Both the position numbers and the translations under genes were made by a program. From contig CM037870.1 of NCBI GenBank assembly GCA_021292105.1, positions 62,026,167 to 62,090,166 on the forward strand: DNA of 64,000 nt. Direction: 5' to 3'. Under the pieces are notes generated by a model. That model was not told where the DNA came from. It searched no databases and was given only the letters and a program-made list of their open reading frames with translations. This DNA comes from Anadara kagoshimensis. Taxonomy: Eukaryota; Mollusca; Bivalvia; Arcoida; Arcidae. Positions 11,313 through 22,300 of this stretch are shown here, piece after piece; position 1 is the stretch's first letter, and each line of letters begins with the position of its first letter.

Positions 11313-11539
11313 GGCCCAAAATTGGAATAGTTTCAGAAAACACAATTCCACAAAATTTTCTCCAAATTGAAACAAGAAGTGTTAAATCTATAAATATTAA
11401 TGATCCTATAGATTTCTTTAAATTAAAGTTTAGACATATACATCCAAGTTAAATATTTGGCATTGTTACAGATATAATTAGCATCAAATAGAAGCCAATA
11501 TCAGAGAATTTTGACAAAAATTCCTCATAATTGGATGAG

Positions 11540-11720
11540 GGGCAACCAAGTGGACTACAGAGCTAGGTTACAGGTCATACTATCTCTCATTGTCCAGCCT
11601 GGGCAGACCTAAGTGTGATAAAGTTTTTCAGTTGCCGAATGTCAATGGTTCTCTCTTGGCATCTTTGGATTTCCTCTACAATCTCAGAACCGACTGCCTC
11701 AAATTACATGAAAGAAGTGA
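11540..11720 (+). mobile_element. Type 1 SINE, plus orientation
   Basis: AAGTGGACTACAGAGCTAGG (degenerate tRNA head), CCTAAGTGTGATAAAG, GGTTCTCTCTTGGCATCTTT, TTTCCTCTACAATCTCAGAA and CGACTGCCTC read in the forward order, opposite to most copies in the window. Confidence 0.6.
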
Positions 11721-12177
11721 ACAAATCTAGGGCATAAATTAAAATACATGTATACTGTTTCTGTACATATATAGCTTGAATGGTGACTGCATTATAAACT
11801 CTGAGAGTTACTTCCCTTCTATCAGTGTTTCTCTAGTGATATTAACTGACACTTAGGGTGATTCAGAAAAACCCAAAATTTCAAAAATAAACAAGGGGCT
11901 GTTAATGTTCTTGACTTACATAGATATATAATTGACATTTCCTAAGCAAAAAGGGCCCACAGAATAATCAAATTGTAGAACAGAAAACAGATTTTGAATG
12001 CAGTAAATATATATTAGTCTGTTACAAAATACCTTTGTGACTTTTTTTGCAACTATTCCATAAATATTGAGGTGATTTCACTTTTATTACTATTTTTGTC
12101 TAACCCAATGTTGTTATTTAAAAAAATAAAAATTTAATAAAAAGTGAAAATCTCAATTATTTTACCTAAGAGTCTTT

Positions 12178-12396
12178 TTGTATATGGATGGTCATATTGA
12201 AATGGCTAAGGCATGTAATCTGAAAAAATCCACCATAGCAGTCTCGTATAGAAAAGAATATGGGAAACCCTGGCATCAACTGGAGAAGACCAGATTGGTG
12301 TGCCACCAGGATGAGTGCAGTGAACTACCAGTAATGAAATTCAATGGTGCAAAGCTACCATCTGAGGGATTACAACTGAACGCTTTTTTATGTTAG
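12178..12396 (+). CDS. Possible coding remnant, unrecognised
   Basis: A 72-codon frame (segments such as GHIEMAKACNLKKS and EYGKPWHQLEKTRLVCHQDE, ending in TAG) has balanced, protein-like composition and lies between non-coding repeats. CTCAATTATTTTACCTAAG just upstream could be a weak acceptor. No homologue is known to me, and there is no poly(A) signal close by. It could be a gene fragment, an exon of an unidentified plus-strand gene or a chance open frame. Low confidence. Confidence 0.22.
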   Translation: MYMDGHIEMAKACNLKKSTIAVSYRKEYGKPWHQLEKTRLVCHQDECSELPVMKFNGAKLPSEGLQLNAFLC

Positions 12397-12429
12397 AATC
12401 TCGCCCAAAAATGTATAGCAATATTTTAT

Positions 12430-12650
12430 GTCTGGTGTTGTATGTCCCAGAGTCAAGATTCTTTAACTTTCATTGAGACTGTCATTTTTTGGATGGTGAA
12501 GGAAACTTAGTACTCTGAAGAAATTTGCCAACTTTCAGCGAGCAAACTGACACACTGTATCACATTAGGATCTGCACTAATGGGATTCAAACCCAGGCAG
12601 TGAAAGGGGCTGTGATCTGTTAGCATGTGGTGGAATAAAAGGGATCATCT
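12430..12650 (-). mobile_element. Type 1 SINE
   Basis: CCCAGAGTCAAGATTCTTTA, TGGATGGTGAAGGAAAC, TCACATTAGGATCTGCAC, GGGATTCAAACCCAGGCAGT and GGGGCTGTGATCTG appear in family order. Confidence 0.7.
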
Positions 12651-13344
12651 GATGTAAATAATCGTTCAAAAATCTTGTTTTTATGTTGCAAATGAGTGTA
12701 AAAAAAAATCTCACACTGTTACTGGTGTTAAAATTTATTGCTGATCATTGTAATGGATTCAATAAACAAATTTAAAGTGAAGGGGAGAGAGAGGAGAGAT
12801 GTTAAAACATTTGTAACATTTGAGAACAAAAATTTAGCCAGTTTGTATTTTAGAGCTTTAATCCTATATCGGTATATATACAGATTTAAGATTTACTCAG
12901 GGTTATGTTTTCAATGATACAGGTCCATTGTAATACAAATTCGAAATCCAAAATAAAATTTTTGCCAATTTACATTTAAAAATCTGAATCCGTGCCTAAA
13001 TTTTCATAATGTTAATACATGCCATTATTTGAACCCAGGACTCCTAAATCAGTGCCACTTTAATGATCAAATCAGATTTCAATGAAATGGAATATTATAT
13101 TCCCAGTAACTTATTTAGTCATATACTGGTAAAATTTTATTTTAAAATTTTAATGAAATCAAATAACAAGTACCCCAGTAACTTATTTGGGAAGAGGTCA
13201 AATTACATGTACATAATATCCTGTGTTCATTTAAACTCATTCAATGACTTTATTTAAGTTTTTAACTACCCTTTAAGAAACAATATCAGTCTTTGTTAAC
13301 TTACACTTTCAGCCATGTAACATGTACCTGATAAAGATTGTAAC

Positions 13345-13605
13345 TAGCACAAAAGACTAGTGGTCTGAACTAAATCTGTAAATTTCCTACAGTACAGGTT
13401 GAAATTTAAACACTGAGCTAAGGAAAAGGCGTCTAAGGTCGGCTGCCGAGTGGCTGAGATGTGGGTAACTAGTGTCCGAAAAGTTGTCAAGAGATACATA
13501 AAAACTTTAGAAAAACTGCCATAAGACAATAGATCTAGATAAGCTGTGGATATGGTACTTATTTATTATCTCTAGTTAAACTTTTGACCTGTCTGTAATG
13601 TATGC
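13345..13605. mobile_element. Diverged MITE, ACAGACCTGTCAAAAGTTTA family
   Basis: The right end TTAAACTTTTGACCTGTCTGTA is clear. The left end (ACAGTACAGGTTGAAATTTAA, about 13390) is degraded. The interior (AGTGGCTGAGATGTG, AAGTTGTCAAGAG) resembles the neighbour at 13.64 kb. Confidence 0.55.
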
Positions 13606-13639
13606 TTGTAAAAATAAATGTATAAACCCCTAATTATAC

Positions 13640-13846
13640 AGTACAGACCTGTCCAAAGTTTAACACTTAGCTGATGAAACAGAGCCATAGCTCACTTGCC
13701 AAGTGGTCAAAATATAGATAGTGACCAAAAAAGCTGTTCATTAGTAGATAGCACCTGTTGAGATATAGTTAACATAGTGCTGAGACGAGCTGCTGACTTG
13801 GCACTAGTTCAGTGTTAAACTTTTGACAGGTCTGTACTATAGGTGT
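13640..13846. mobile_element. MITE, ACAGACCTGTCAAAAGTTTA family
   Basis: The left end GTACAGACCTGTCCAAAGTT and the right end AACTTTTGACAGGTCTGTAC are inverted repeats. Flanking TA bases are consistent with TA target duplication. The interior is non-coding. Confidence 0.8.
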
Positions 13847-14084
13847 ACCATTGAAGTATAATTAGTAGAAACAGTATCAGATATCTGTAAAGTAAAAACA
13901 AACACAAGGGCACATAATACAATCCTTGACAACTATATCTACACAAATCTAGTGGTAATTGCTCATAATGACCATTTATTTTTATAAGAAAGAAAATAAA
14001 TATGTGTATGTATCATGTTTTTCAGACCTTTTCTAACTTTCAAAGCATTTTAATTAACAAACAATGATAATGCATAAATCTGTA

Positions 14085-14425
14085 AAGAGTGGAGTTGAGT
14101 TATTGTGTTTCATGCCCAAGTCAATATTCTATAACTTATATTGGGGTGGTCAGTTAAGGGATGATGGAGGAAGCTGGGGTGCCAAGTGAAAACCACCCAC
14201 CTTCATCCATGTGTGAAAAAGTTGTCATTTGTTTTACCAAACTTTGATGGTTTTCCCTGAATAGTTTGAATGGTTCCCTCCTCTATCCCAGACCCTACTT
14301 TTCTAAATACAAAATTCTGGAAAAGGATAAAGTATTCTGACAAATTATGAAAGGGAATATATACAGGACCAGAACAGGATTGGAACCCTAATACCCAACA
14401 CAATAGAAGTGTTCTACCCAGTTAA
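14085..14425 (-). mobile_element. Type 1 SINE, interrupted
   Basis: TGCCCAAGTCAATATTCTAT, TTATATTGGGGTGGTCAGTT, GGATGATGGAGGAAGC and CCAAGTGAAAACCACCCACC form the tail. The downstream part (ACAGGATTGGAACCCTAAT) is altered. Confidence 0.55.
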
Positions 14426-14524
14426 ATACTGGTACCCACACAACCATATCTTCATAAATCTAGACATAGGAAAAGTAACAACCGAATCTAAATTAAAGGT
14501 AACTATGGCTTTGCAGTAACCATA

Positions 14525-14765
14525 TAAGTGGAGTGGCATAGAGTATTGGTGTTTTATGTCCCAGTCAAAATTCTTTCACTTGTATCCAAGCTGTAAACAA
14601 AATAATGATGGAGAAAACTAGAGTGCCTTGACAAATCCACTGGTCTTTGGTAAGTGAACTGGAAAAGTTTCTCACACTAAGATCTGTCCAAAGTGGGAAT
14701 CAAACATTGGAGTTGACAGCTTTTGTGATCTTTAAGTGCAAACTAGACAACTTGGCCACTAAGCA
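14525..14765 (-). mobile_element. Type 1 SINE
   Basis: GGTGTTTTATGTCCCAGTCA, ATTCTTTCACTTGTATCCA, TTTCTCACACTAAGATCTGT, GTGGGAATCAAACATTGG and CAACTTGGCCACTAAGC are in order. It accounts for the 65-codon open frame at 14647-14844. Confidence 0.7.
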
Positions 14766-14799
14766 TCAGGTGAAACAAAAACATTTTCTACAATATTCC

Positions 14800-15045
14800 T
14801 CAAAAAGTTGGGGTATTTCTGTCAAAATTATTTCACTCAAATGAATGTAATAAGTTTTAGGAAGTGAAAGGAACCAGAATACCACACAAGGAAAAAACAA
14901 AATAACCAATTAACTTTTCACAACTAAACTAACAGACTCTGCCACTTACTCACATTAAGACTTGCCCTTATTAGGAGCTGATGGGAGACACGATGATCAG
15001 TGTAACCTTGTGATAGAGACCATTTGGCCACTAAATTGCTTCATC
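14800..15045 (-). mobile_element. Type 1 SINE, diverged, abutting the previous copy
   Basis: GTCAAAATTATTTCACTCAA, GAAAGGAACCAGAATACC, CTCACATTAAGACTTGCCC and GAGACCATTTGGCCACTAAA. It is the third minus-strand copy in a row. Confidence 0.6.
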
Positions 15046-15479
15046 AACAAATACATGATACCAAGGCCTTGATTAAAATTTTAAATAGTAAAACCACGCT
15101 TTGATGCCCCTAAATAATCGTGCCACTTTGTTTATCCCCGCAATATCTTAATGTCCAAAACTCCATTTCTTCTGTCTTAGTACCAAGAGAAAATCAACAA
15201 CCTTCGAACTTTCATCTAGGATCTGCCTGAATCTGACCCATAAGAGCAAAATTGTTCCTACTTATGTAATAATACAGATGTGTAAAAGTCTTAAATTTAA
15301 TAGATGTTACACTAACAGCCACTATTCTTATATTTCAAACCTAGCTGTCGGATATAATTTTGTATCTACCGGTATATACCAAATCTCCACTGGGTAGAGT
15401 AAGATACACAACATTACATTTTTGCCATTAAACAGTAGTTAAAGATCCCAATAATAATGGCCTTCCAAAAGCTTCAAGG

Positions 15480-15557
15480 TATAGGTAAAAAGTGCTAGAA
15501 CAAGCTGTCGATTTGACACTAATTCATTAGTCTTGACAGGTCTGTACTGTATATACA
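15480..15557. mobile_element. Right half of an ACAGACCTGTC MITE
   Basis: GCTAGAACAAGCTGTCGATT through TTGACAGGTCTGTACTGTAT is the end sequence shared with the copies at 13.64 and 18.15 kb. The left terminal repeat is missing. Confidence 0.55.
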
Positions 15558-15589
15558 TGTATTATCGAAACATGAAATGGTGACAAAGC

Positions 15590-15802
15590 ACCTCTGTTCT
15601 GATATGATGACACCTCTGTTCTGATATGGTGACACATCTGTTCTGATATAGTGACACCTCTGTTCTGATATGGTGACACCTCTGTTCTGATACAGTGACA
15701 CCTATGTTCTGATACGGTGACACCTCTGTTCTGATACGGTGACACCTCTGTTCTGATACGGTGACACCTCTGTTCAGATACGGTGACACCTCTGTTCTGA
15801 CA
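15590..15802. repeat. 22-bp minisatellite, about 10 copies
   Basis: The unit is CACCTCTGTTCTGATACGGTGA, checked at 15721 and 15743. Left copies carry ATATGGTG in place of ATACGGTG. Three overlapping minus-strand open frames here are products of the repeat. Confidence 0.9.
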
Positions 15803-15913
15803 ATACCTACTGGTCCCAGTTTCAGTTATCATATATTTCAGTTTTATTGTTTTAATACAACTTTTTCACATAATAAATGATAAAGAATAATACATGGTAA
15901 CATACATATTATA

Positions 15914-15998
15914 TATGCCATATCTGACCAAGAACCCAAGACCAAACAGAGAGCTTTAGCCTTAGGTAGAAATTGGTCGGGGTCTGATATGGCATAAA
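15914..15998. repeat. Short hairpin element
   Basis: TATGCCATATCTGACC (15915) is mirrored by GGTCTGATATGGCATA (15981), with a loop of about 50 bases. Possibly a very short MITE. Confidence 0.5.
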
Positions 15999-16235
15999 AT
16001 ATAGATTTCATGTTTTACTCTTTTTATCATATACTTAAACTTTCATCATGTAAAACAAATACATGCACTATAGACATTTGAAATGAATATGGCAAAAATT
16101 ATCCAAGTAGTTGGTCATTAGACCAGGCATGTGCAGTCGGTGACATGGATCACACCATTTCAGCCATATCTAAGCTTGAAGAAACTACATTATTACTACA
16201 AAGTATATTATGATAAATCTTATAAATTTACTTAC

Positions 16236-16385
16236 TTTTTCCATGCTTTCTGGATTTTCAATGCTGCCCATTGATTTTTACGAAATGTTTTTTGTCGATC
16301 TTTTTCCGTCTGTTTTAGATTCTGTTGTAACTGTCTATTTTGTAGTAACAGTTCCTGATCCGAGAGTACTTTCGCATCTTTTTTC
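16236..16385 (-). CDS. INVS: INVS exon with second IQ region
   Basis: Reads KKDAKVLSDQELLLQ, then a Gln/Lys-rich helix and RKNQWAALKIQKAWKK, and ends AAAAA|GTAAGTA. The order 'charged helix, FRK, AA-IQ-AW' matches the C-terminal IQ of vertebrate inversin. The acceptor TTCCAG ends at 16386 and leaves one base, matching the phase-2 exit of the exon ending at 32251. The frame is open further up to an ATG at 16444 (MPHFFRSLSASLQGF), so an alternative start there is possible. The next exon downstream was not found. Confidence 0.7.
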
Positions 16386-19300
16386 CTGGAACGAGTAATA
16401 AATCCTTGTAGAGAGGCAGATAAAGATCGGAAAAAATGTGGCATAGTTCTTGGTTATGTTAATTAACTAACTCCTAATTATGGCAACACAACTTAAAATA
16501 AATAAAACACTAATAGCACATTTCTTATGAAAATTTCTAAAACAATTCTCCAATAAAATATCTATAGAAAACACATCCAAATATTCAACTGATATCCATT
16601 TTTTGTTTGTTATAAATATATTTTAAAACATTTATCCAAACTTTTCTGAATTTCTCTTATACACTTGTTTTGAATTCTCCTGTATATATTAGGTGTCTTA
16701 AGTCCACATATATCAGTAATTCTGTATTATAAAACTAATGAAAATACTAAATCAAAATTCCTTGTTAGAGAGGTACTAATTTCTTCATAGATATTAACTG
16801 TACACAGGGTTCAAATATATAAATATATATTAGCCTTTTTCTTAAGTTAAACCTAAACCAGACTACTGGATAAAGAATGTATTAAGACTACGGATTATAA
16901 AAAATTTGATCGACAATCCCATACCAACAATGTTCTCCATTGTTTAAGCCATTTTTTCACTCTCAGTTAAACACAAGTTTGCATGTTCATGTGGCTGTAT
17001 ATAAATTTAATTTCTACACAGAAACAATACTGTTTATTTTATATGCAAACAATGGTTACAGTATTTAAAATCACCCTGTTAAAAATTTTATAAACCAATT
17101 ATGAATTTCCAATATGTATTTATATATATTTACATGGGTATTGAGATTGTGAAAATTATATGTAATATAGGATTAAATTGGTACATACATAATGGGGTCC
17201 AAAAGAGGTAGGGTAGGGTAATGTTAACCCTTTGAAATATGATACATAAAACATGGGGACTAGTTTGGATAGGTTAGGATTACAACCTGCTGATTGGGAG
17301 ATAGCTAATCCCTAAAGGGATACAAAAAGAAAACCCTATGAAAAACAGATATATAAAATATGGGGACAAATTCAAATAGGTTAGGATTATATCCTGCTAA
17401 TCAGGAGAAAAGAGATAATCTCTAAAGAAAACTTTGGGTTTACCATTCATATAATAGGATTATCCATGCTTATTATTATCATTTTATGACACCAGAAATA
17501 ATAAAAAAATATTATAACATGCTATTTCTGAATTAAGAGTTGAATAATAGAGTTTTTAACCCCCCTGTTCCAATTATTTCACTTATATCGAGACAGTCAG
17601 TTCATGGATAGTGGAGAAAACTGGAGTGCCAGGAGAAAATAAACAACCTTCTGCAAGTGAACTGACAAACTTTCTCACACTAGGATCCACCCAATAGGGA
17701 TTTGAGCCTAGGCAGTGAAATGTTGTGATTCTGTTAGTGCACGCTTTAGACCACTGGCCACTTAGGCTCCTTAAGATAAACAGTTTTTGCTTTACCCTTA
17801 AGCCTGTACAACCATGTTTAGATTGAAACAGCATGTTAAAATATTTAAATGGGAGAAAGAAAGGAGATAGAACTTTCTCTTGTAAGTGAATAGATATTGT
17901 TGAGTTTTAAAGTTATGCCTGTAATCTGTCAAAACTATGGGCAAAGAAAATAAATACAAAATATTTTTTAAATCCCTTTACATATGCCTCAAGCTGCTGA
18001 TCAGCATTACAATCTGATGTTTTTTAAATTATTAAACCTATTTTGTGTTTTTTAAAGTGAACAAAATCTACAACACATACATGGAGAGTATATTTACACA
18101 GGGACAATATGGGTATTCATTACTTAATACACAGATCATAACTTGTACTCACTGTACATACCTGTCTTAAGTTTAACACTAAGCTTACAAATTAGTGTCG
18201 AATTGACAACTCATGTCTCTAAGTAATAGCTAAGCAGCTTCTTGACAGCTGTTATCTATCTCTTGGCAGGTTTTCGATTACTAGCTATCAATGTCACGGC
18301 CACTCGTCATCCAATCTTCCGACTCTTTCTGTCAGCTCAGCGTTAAACTTATGACAGGTCTGTACTGTATATATCAACATAACTCTGTTTACATACCCTG
18401 ATCAATTGATCAATTCGTCAATATTTATTTAATTAAAACATGACAAACGTTTTTACATAGATCCCATAAACTACTATATCAGGGTCAATAGTTACTGCTA
18501 AAGAACATGGTCATTATATGGTCATTATCAGGGTCAATAGTAACTGGTAAAGAACATGGTCATTATATGGTCAGATACTGGTAAAGAACATGGTCATTAT
18601 ATGGTCATTAGTGACCAACAGAAACTTTTACCTGTATTACTGAAATGAAATTATTTTTATTTGTTATCAAAACAGAAATGGACGTTTTTGTACACTGCAT
18701 AATTTTTTACTCCAAATCTGTTCTACATTATTAAAACTTGAATGAACCCAATTGACTAAAGTGGAGTTATGGTGTTTTATATCCCAGTTCAGGAGTATTT
18801 CACTTATATCAAGCCAGTCAGTTTAGGGATGGTGGAAGAAGTTGGATTGCCCAGAGAAAACCACTGACCTTTGGCAAGTGAAATTACAAACTTCCTCAAA
18901 CTAGGATCTGTTGTAATACAACTGCTCCCTCAGGAGTACTTCACTTGCATCAAGGTGCTAAGTTCAGGGATTGTGAAGAAAACCAGAGTATCAAGAGAAA
19001 ACTACAACCTCTGGCAAACAATCTCATACTAGGGTCTGAAGAATTTAAACCTGTTGTGACAACTAAGTACATGCTTTTATCCTCTCAGCCACTGAATCCC
19101 TATACCCAATTGAAATTTAGACCATATACAGAAACCACACTTATTAAGAAACTGGTATTTTAACCAATATTACAGAATATTTATACTTAGTTGCCCAATG
19201 CAGTCATGTTTTTACAGTTTCAATATACCCATATGGAGAGGGAAGAACTCACTTGAAAGAAAAATGACAACACACTTCAAGAGTCAATTATTGGAATTAA

Positions 19301-22300
19301 AAGATTTCAATAGTTGGAATGGTGTTTTAACACTCCAAGTCAAGATTACTTCACTAGTATCAAGGCCATCAGTTTAGCAATACATAGAAGAGTGTATGAA
19401 GAACATCAGCGACCTTCTGCAGTCTGAGTTATATAGGAGTGGAGTGGAGGAATGGTGTTTTTACATCCCAGTCAAGGTTCATTCATGTAATGAGGTTGTT
19501 GGAATGGTGATGGAAAATGGAATACCTAGAGAAAAACCTCTGAACTTCAGGAAGCAAACTCACAAACTTTGCCGCACTAGGATCTTACTTAGTGGGAAAA
19601 TCAGCTCAATATCTACAGGTGTTTAGATAAAAATGTAGAAAACTTATGTTTGTTTCACAAATTGATGGACAGAGGGATCAAAAACATCTACTCCACAATT
19701 TTATTGCACATGGGGTATAAGGTATGTTGGATTTCAAAATGTACATCTGTTGAGGTATCTACATGGAAATTAGTTTGTACTTCAAATTACATTGTTAAAA
19801 TTCACATAAAATCTCTTATAATGTTATGTTGTTTAAAAGTGAAGTAGAGTGCAGGTACTCCTAATGTAATACCTGTACCTGTATAAAGAACTCATTAAAA
19901 CTAACTGCCAAATGATATTAAATACATATGAAAATTCCTTTATAAGTTTTGGGTGTTAACCACTGATTGAACTGTTACAATTATTGTAAAATAAATATTG
20001 AACTTAACACATAAGTACATACTTTATTTTGTATACAGACAGAAATATGTACAATTTTTGAATTATATAACATTAAGTTGTATATTCAGACCTATCAACC
20101 TATCAAGTACTTTTTTGTATTTTTTAGTAGATTTTTATTTCATGTATCATGGTATACTACAGAGCATGTAGCCACTTTGTAAAATGTTTTTGAGAAGAGA
20201 ATGACATGTTGTACATTAGGTCACCTCGTAATAAAAATACGACACAAAAAATAAATGTTAACTTGTGTAAAATGTAGCTACAATCCTTGAAACATAGCAC
20301 TGTGCAGTGCTGATGTACGGTAAATGGTGTTGGTCAACTTGGTACGTGGTAGCAATAGGCAAGCTCATCATGCTCAATTACTGCGGGCCAATCGGCTGTT
20401 TTCCACGGCTGGTTACCACTTTTAATAGAGTGTAAAAGTTTGTTTTTTTGAGTACTTAACATTCTTGATACACTTCATTTGGGTTCTGATAAAAAAATGA
20501 ATCCCGACTATGGTGAAAAATGACTAACGGGTAACAAATTTTGTACCCGACCGGTAACCGCATCTTGTACAAAGTGCCAGTATTGGATAGAATATTCCAG
20601 CTTCATTTTCTAAAATTATAATCCCTGGTAATACGATGCTGAATGTTTATTACACAGATTAAATAAATAAATAAACAATCTTTATTGCGTTGTTATCAAT
20701 TTGTAACTTTCACGTTGTCAATGTGACCCGAGGAGGACAAGATTGATTACACGTATTTATCATTCTTTCCAAGTAAACTCTATAAAATCATGCCTGAATC
20801 AAGTGCTTTAATTTTCTTTGAAAACGAAAGTTGGTTGAATTACACAATTTTCTCGTATGTAACAAGTTCTGTCGGCATGCAGATTAAACATCAAAGACAT
20901 TTTTCAGGGCAACCCTAGGAAGTGACGTTGTCTATGAATTTCATTGGATTAGAAATGTGATACACATTTAATCGTTGAATGGGAACTCCTGGAAGTTTGC
21001 CTCGTACGATGCGATCACTTTAAGATCATAACTTTTTATTAAATAAACAACACAAAACTTTTTATTTAATAAACAACACAGTTGAATTTAACTAATCTGC
21101 GTTAATTTTACTTTATTTTAACGGGTATAACCTACGTTGGTGTTGTGCCCGGACTTCTGTCGCATTTTAAAACTAATTTATCGATTAGATTAGATTTCAC
21201 TTCTGTGAAAGGGAGATAAATCCTACAGTGCCGTGTGATATCTGAGCAGTTGCACATGAAAACAAATGTGGATTTTAAATACTTTGCCGATTTAGAAATA
21301 GAATTAAAATGAAACAGGAATATTGTGTGTATCAACAAACGGTAAACACAAAAGTAATTGCTTTTTTTCTCGGAGTTACTCCCTTTGGACCATTATGTCT
21401 TTGTCTATAACAAGAACGGACTACTTATTATTCTATGAGATTAGTTCGCTAAAATGCACAAATTATTTTGAGGCATTCCGCTGCGACATGTTAATATATT
21501 CTGACAATTCATTCTGGATATCCATGTCAGCAAATGCATTACATGACTTACGATAGAATGGACAGATATTCCTTTCAGGTTCATTTACTAGGCGCACTAT
21601 ATTTTAATGTGTACTATTCATAGCAAAGAAGCCGAGATAGCAATGTATGTTTTCACTAATGTAATTGCCATACAAAAATAGGGATTTAGTAGTTACGCTC
21701 AAATAAACTTATATATACATTATTTTTACATGTAATTTACAAGTATATACATAGAATAAACAATTTCCAGTATTTTTATATTAGACCTATATTAATTGCT
21801 GCTTATGCAATAAATGAATTTTTATGACCATTATACAGGTATCAATTTACAGGTACTTGCAATCAAATGTTTTAGTATCTGAATAATTAGTACAATCAAT
21901 TTGATTGGCCAAAATATTTTAGTACAACTAATTTTATTGGTAAAACCTAACAAGTGTATTATTTATTGATTGAACAGTTATATATACTTTTGCGAGACCT
22001 TGTTTATTTATTTGACCAATGGCCAGTCTAAGTTCATGGTTGGTCTGTGTGTGTCCACTTTATTTTGAACAATAAACATGTTTATTGCTAACCCATTTTA
22101 TCTTTTACAAATAAATTGAAATTTGATAGAAAACAAACAGTACAATATAAAATTTAATGAGACCTACTAAAAACTGAGATTTATATCACTTATTGAAATC
22201 TAGATGTGTAGTGGAAACTAAATACCGGTAGCTATGACAACTTAATGGTAGCAGAGTGGAGTGCATCATTGGAGTCAAATGCACCAGTAAAAATCCTTTC

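Noticed and set aside
15527..15832. Minus-strand frames of 60-101 codons
   Set aside because: All three frames are open across the 22-bp minisatellite. Overlapping frames with the same repeat cannot all be genes.
7558..19630. Many 60-85-codon frames (7558, 11052, 14203, 14647, 17583, 18945, 19396)
   Set aside because: Each lies on a type 1 SINE and repeats the same translated motifs (for example VEKT, PRENN). They are SINE sequence, not genes.
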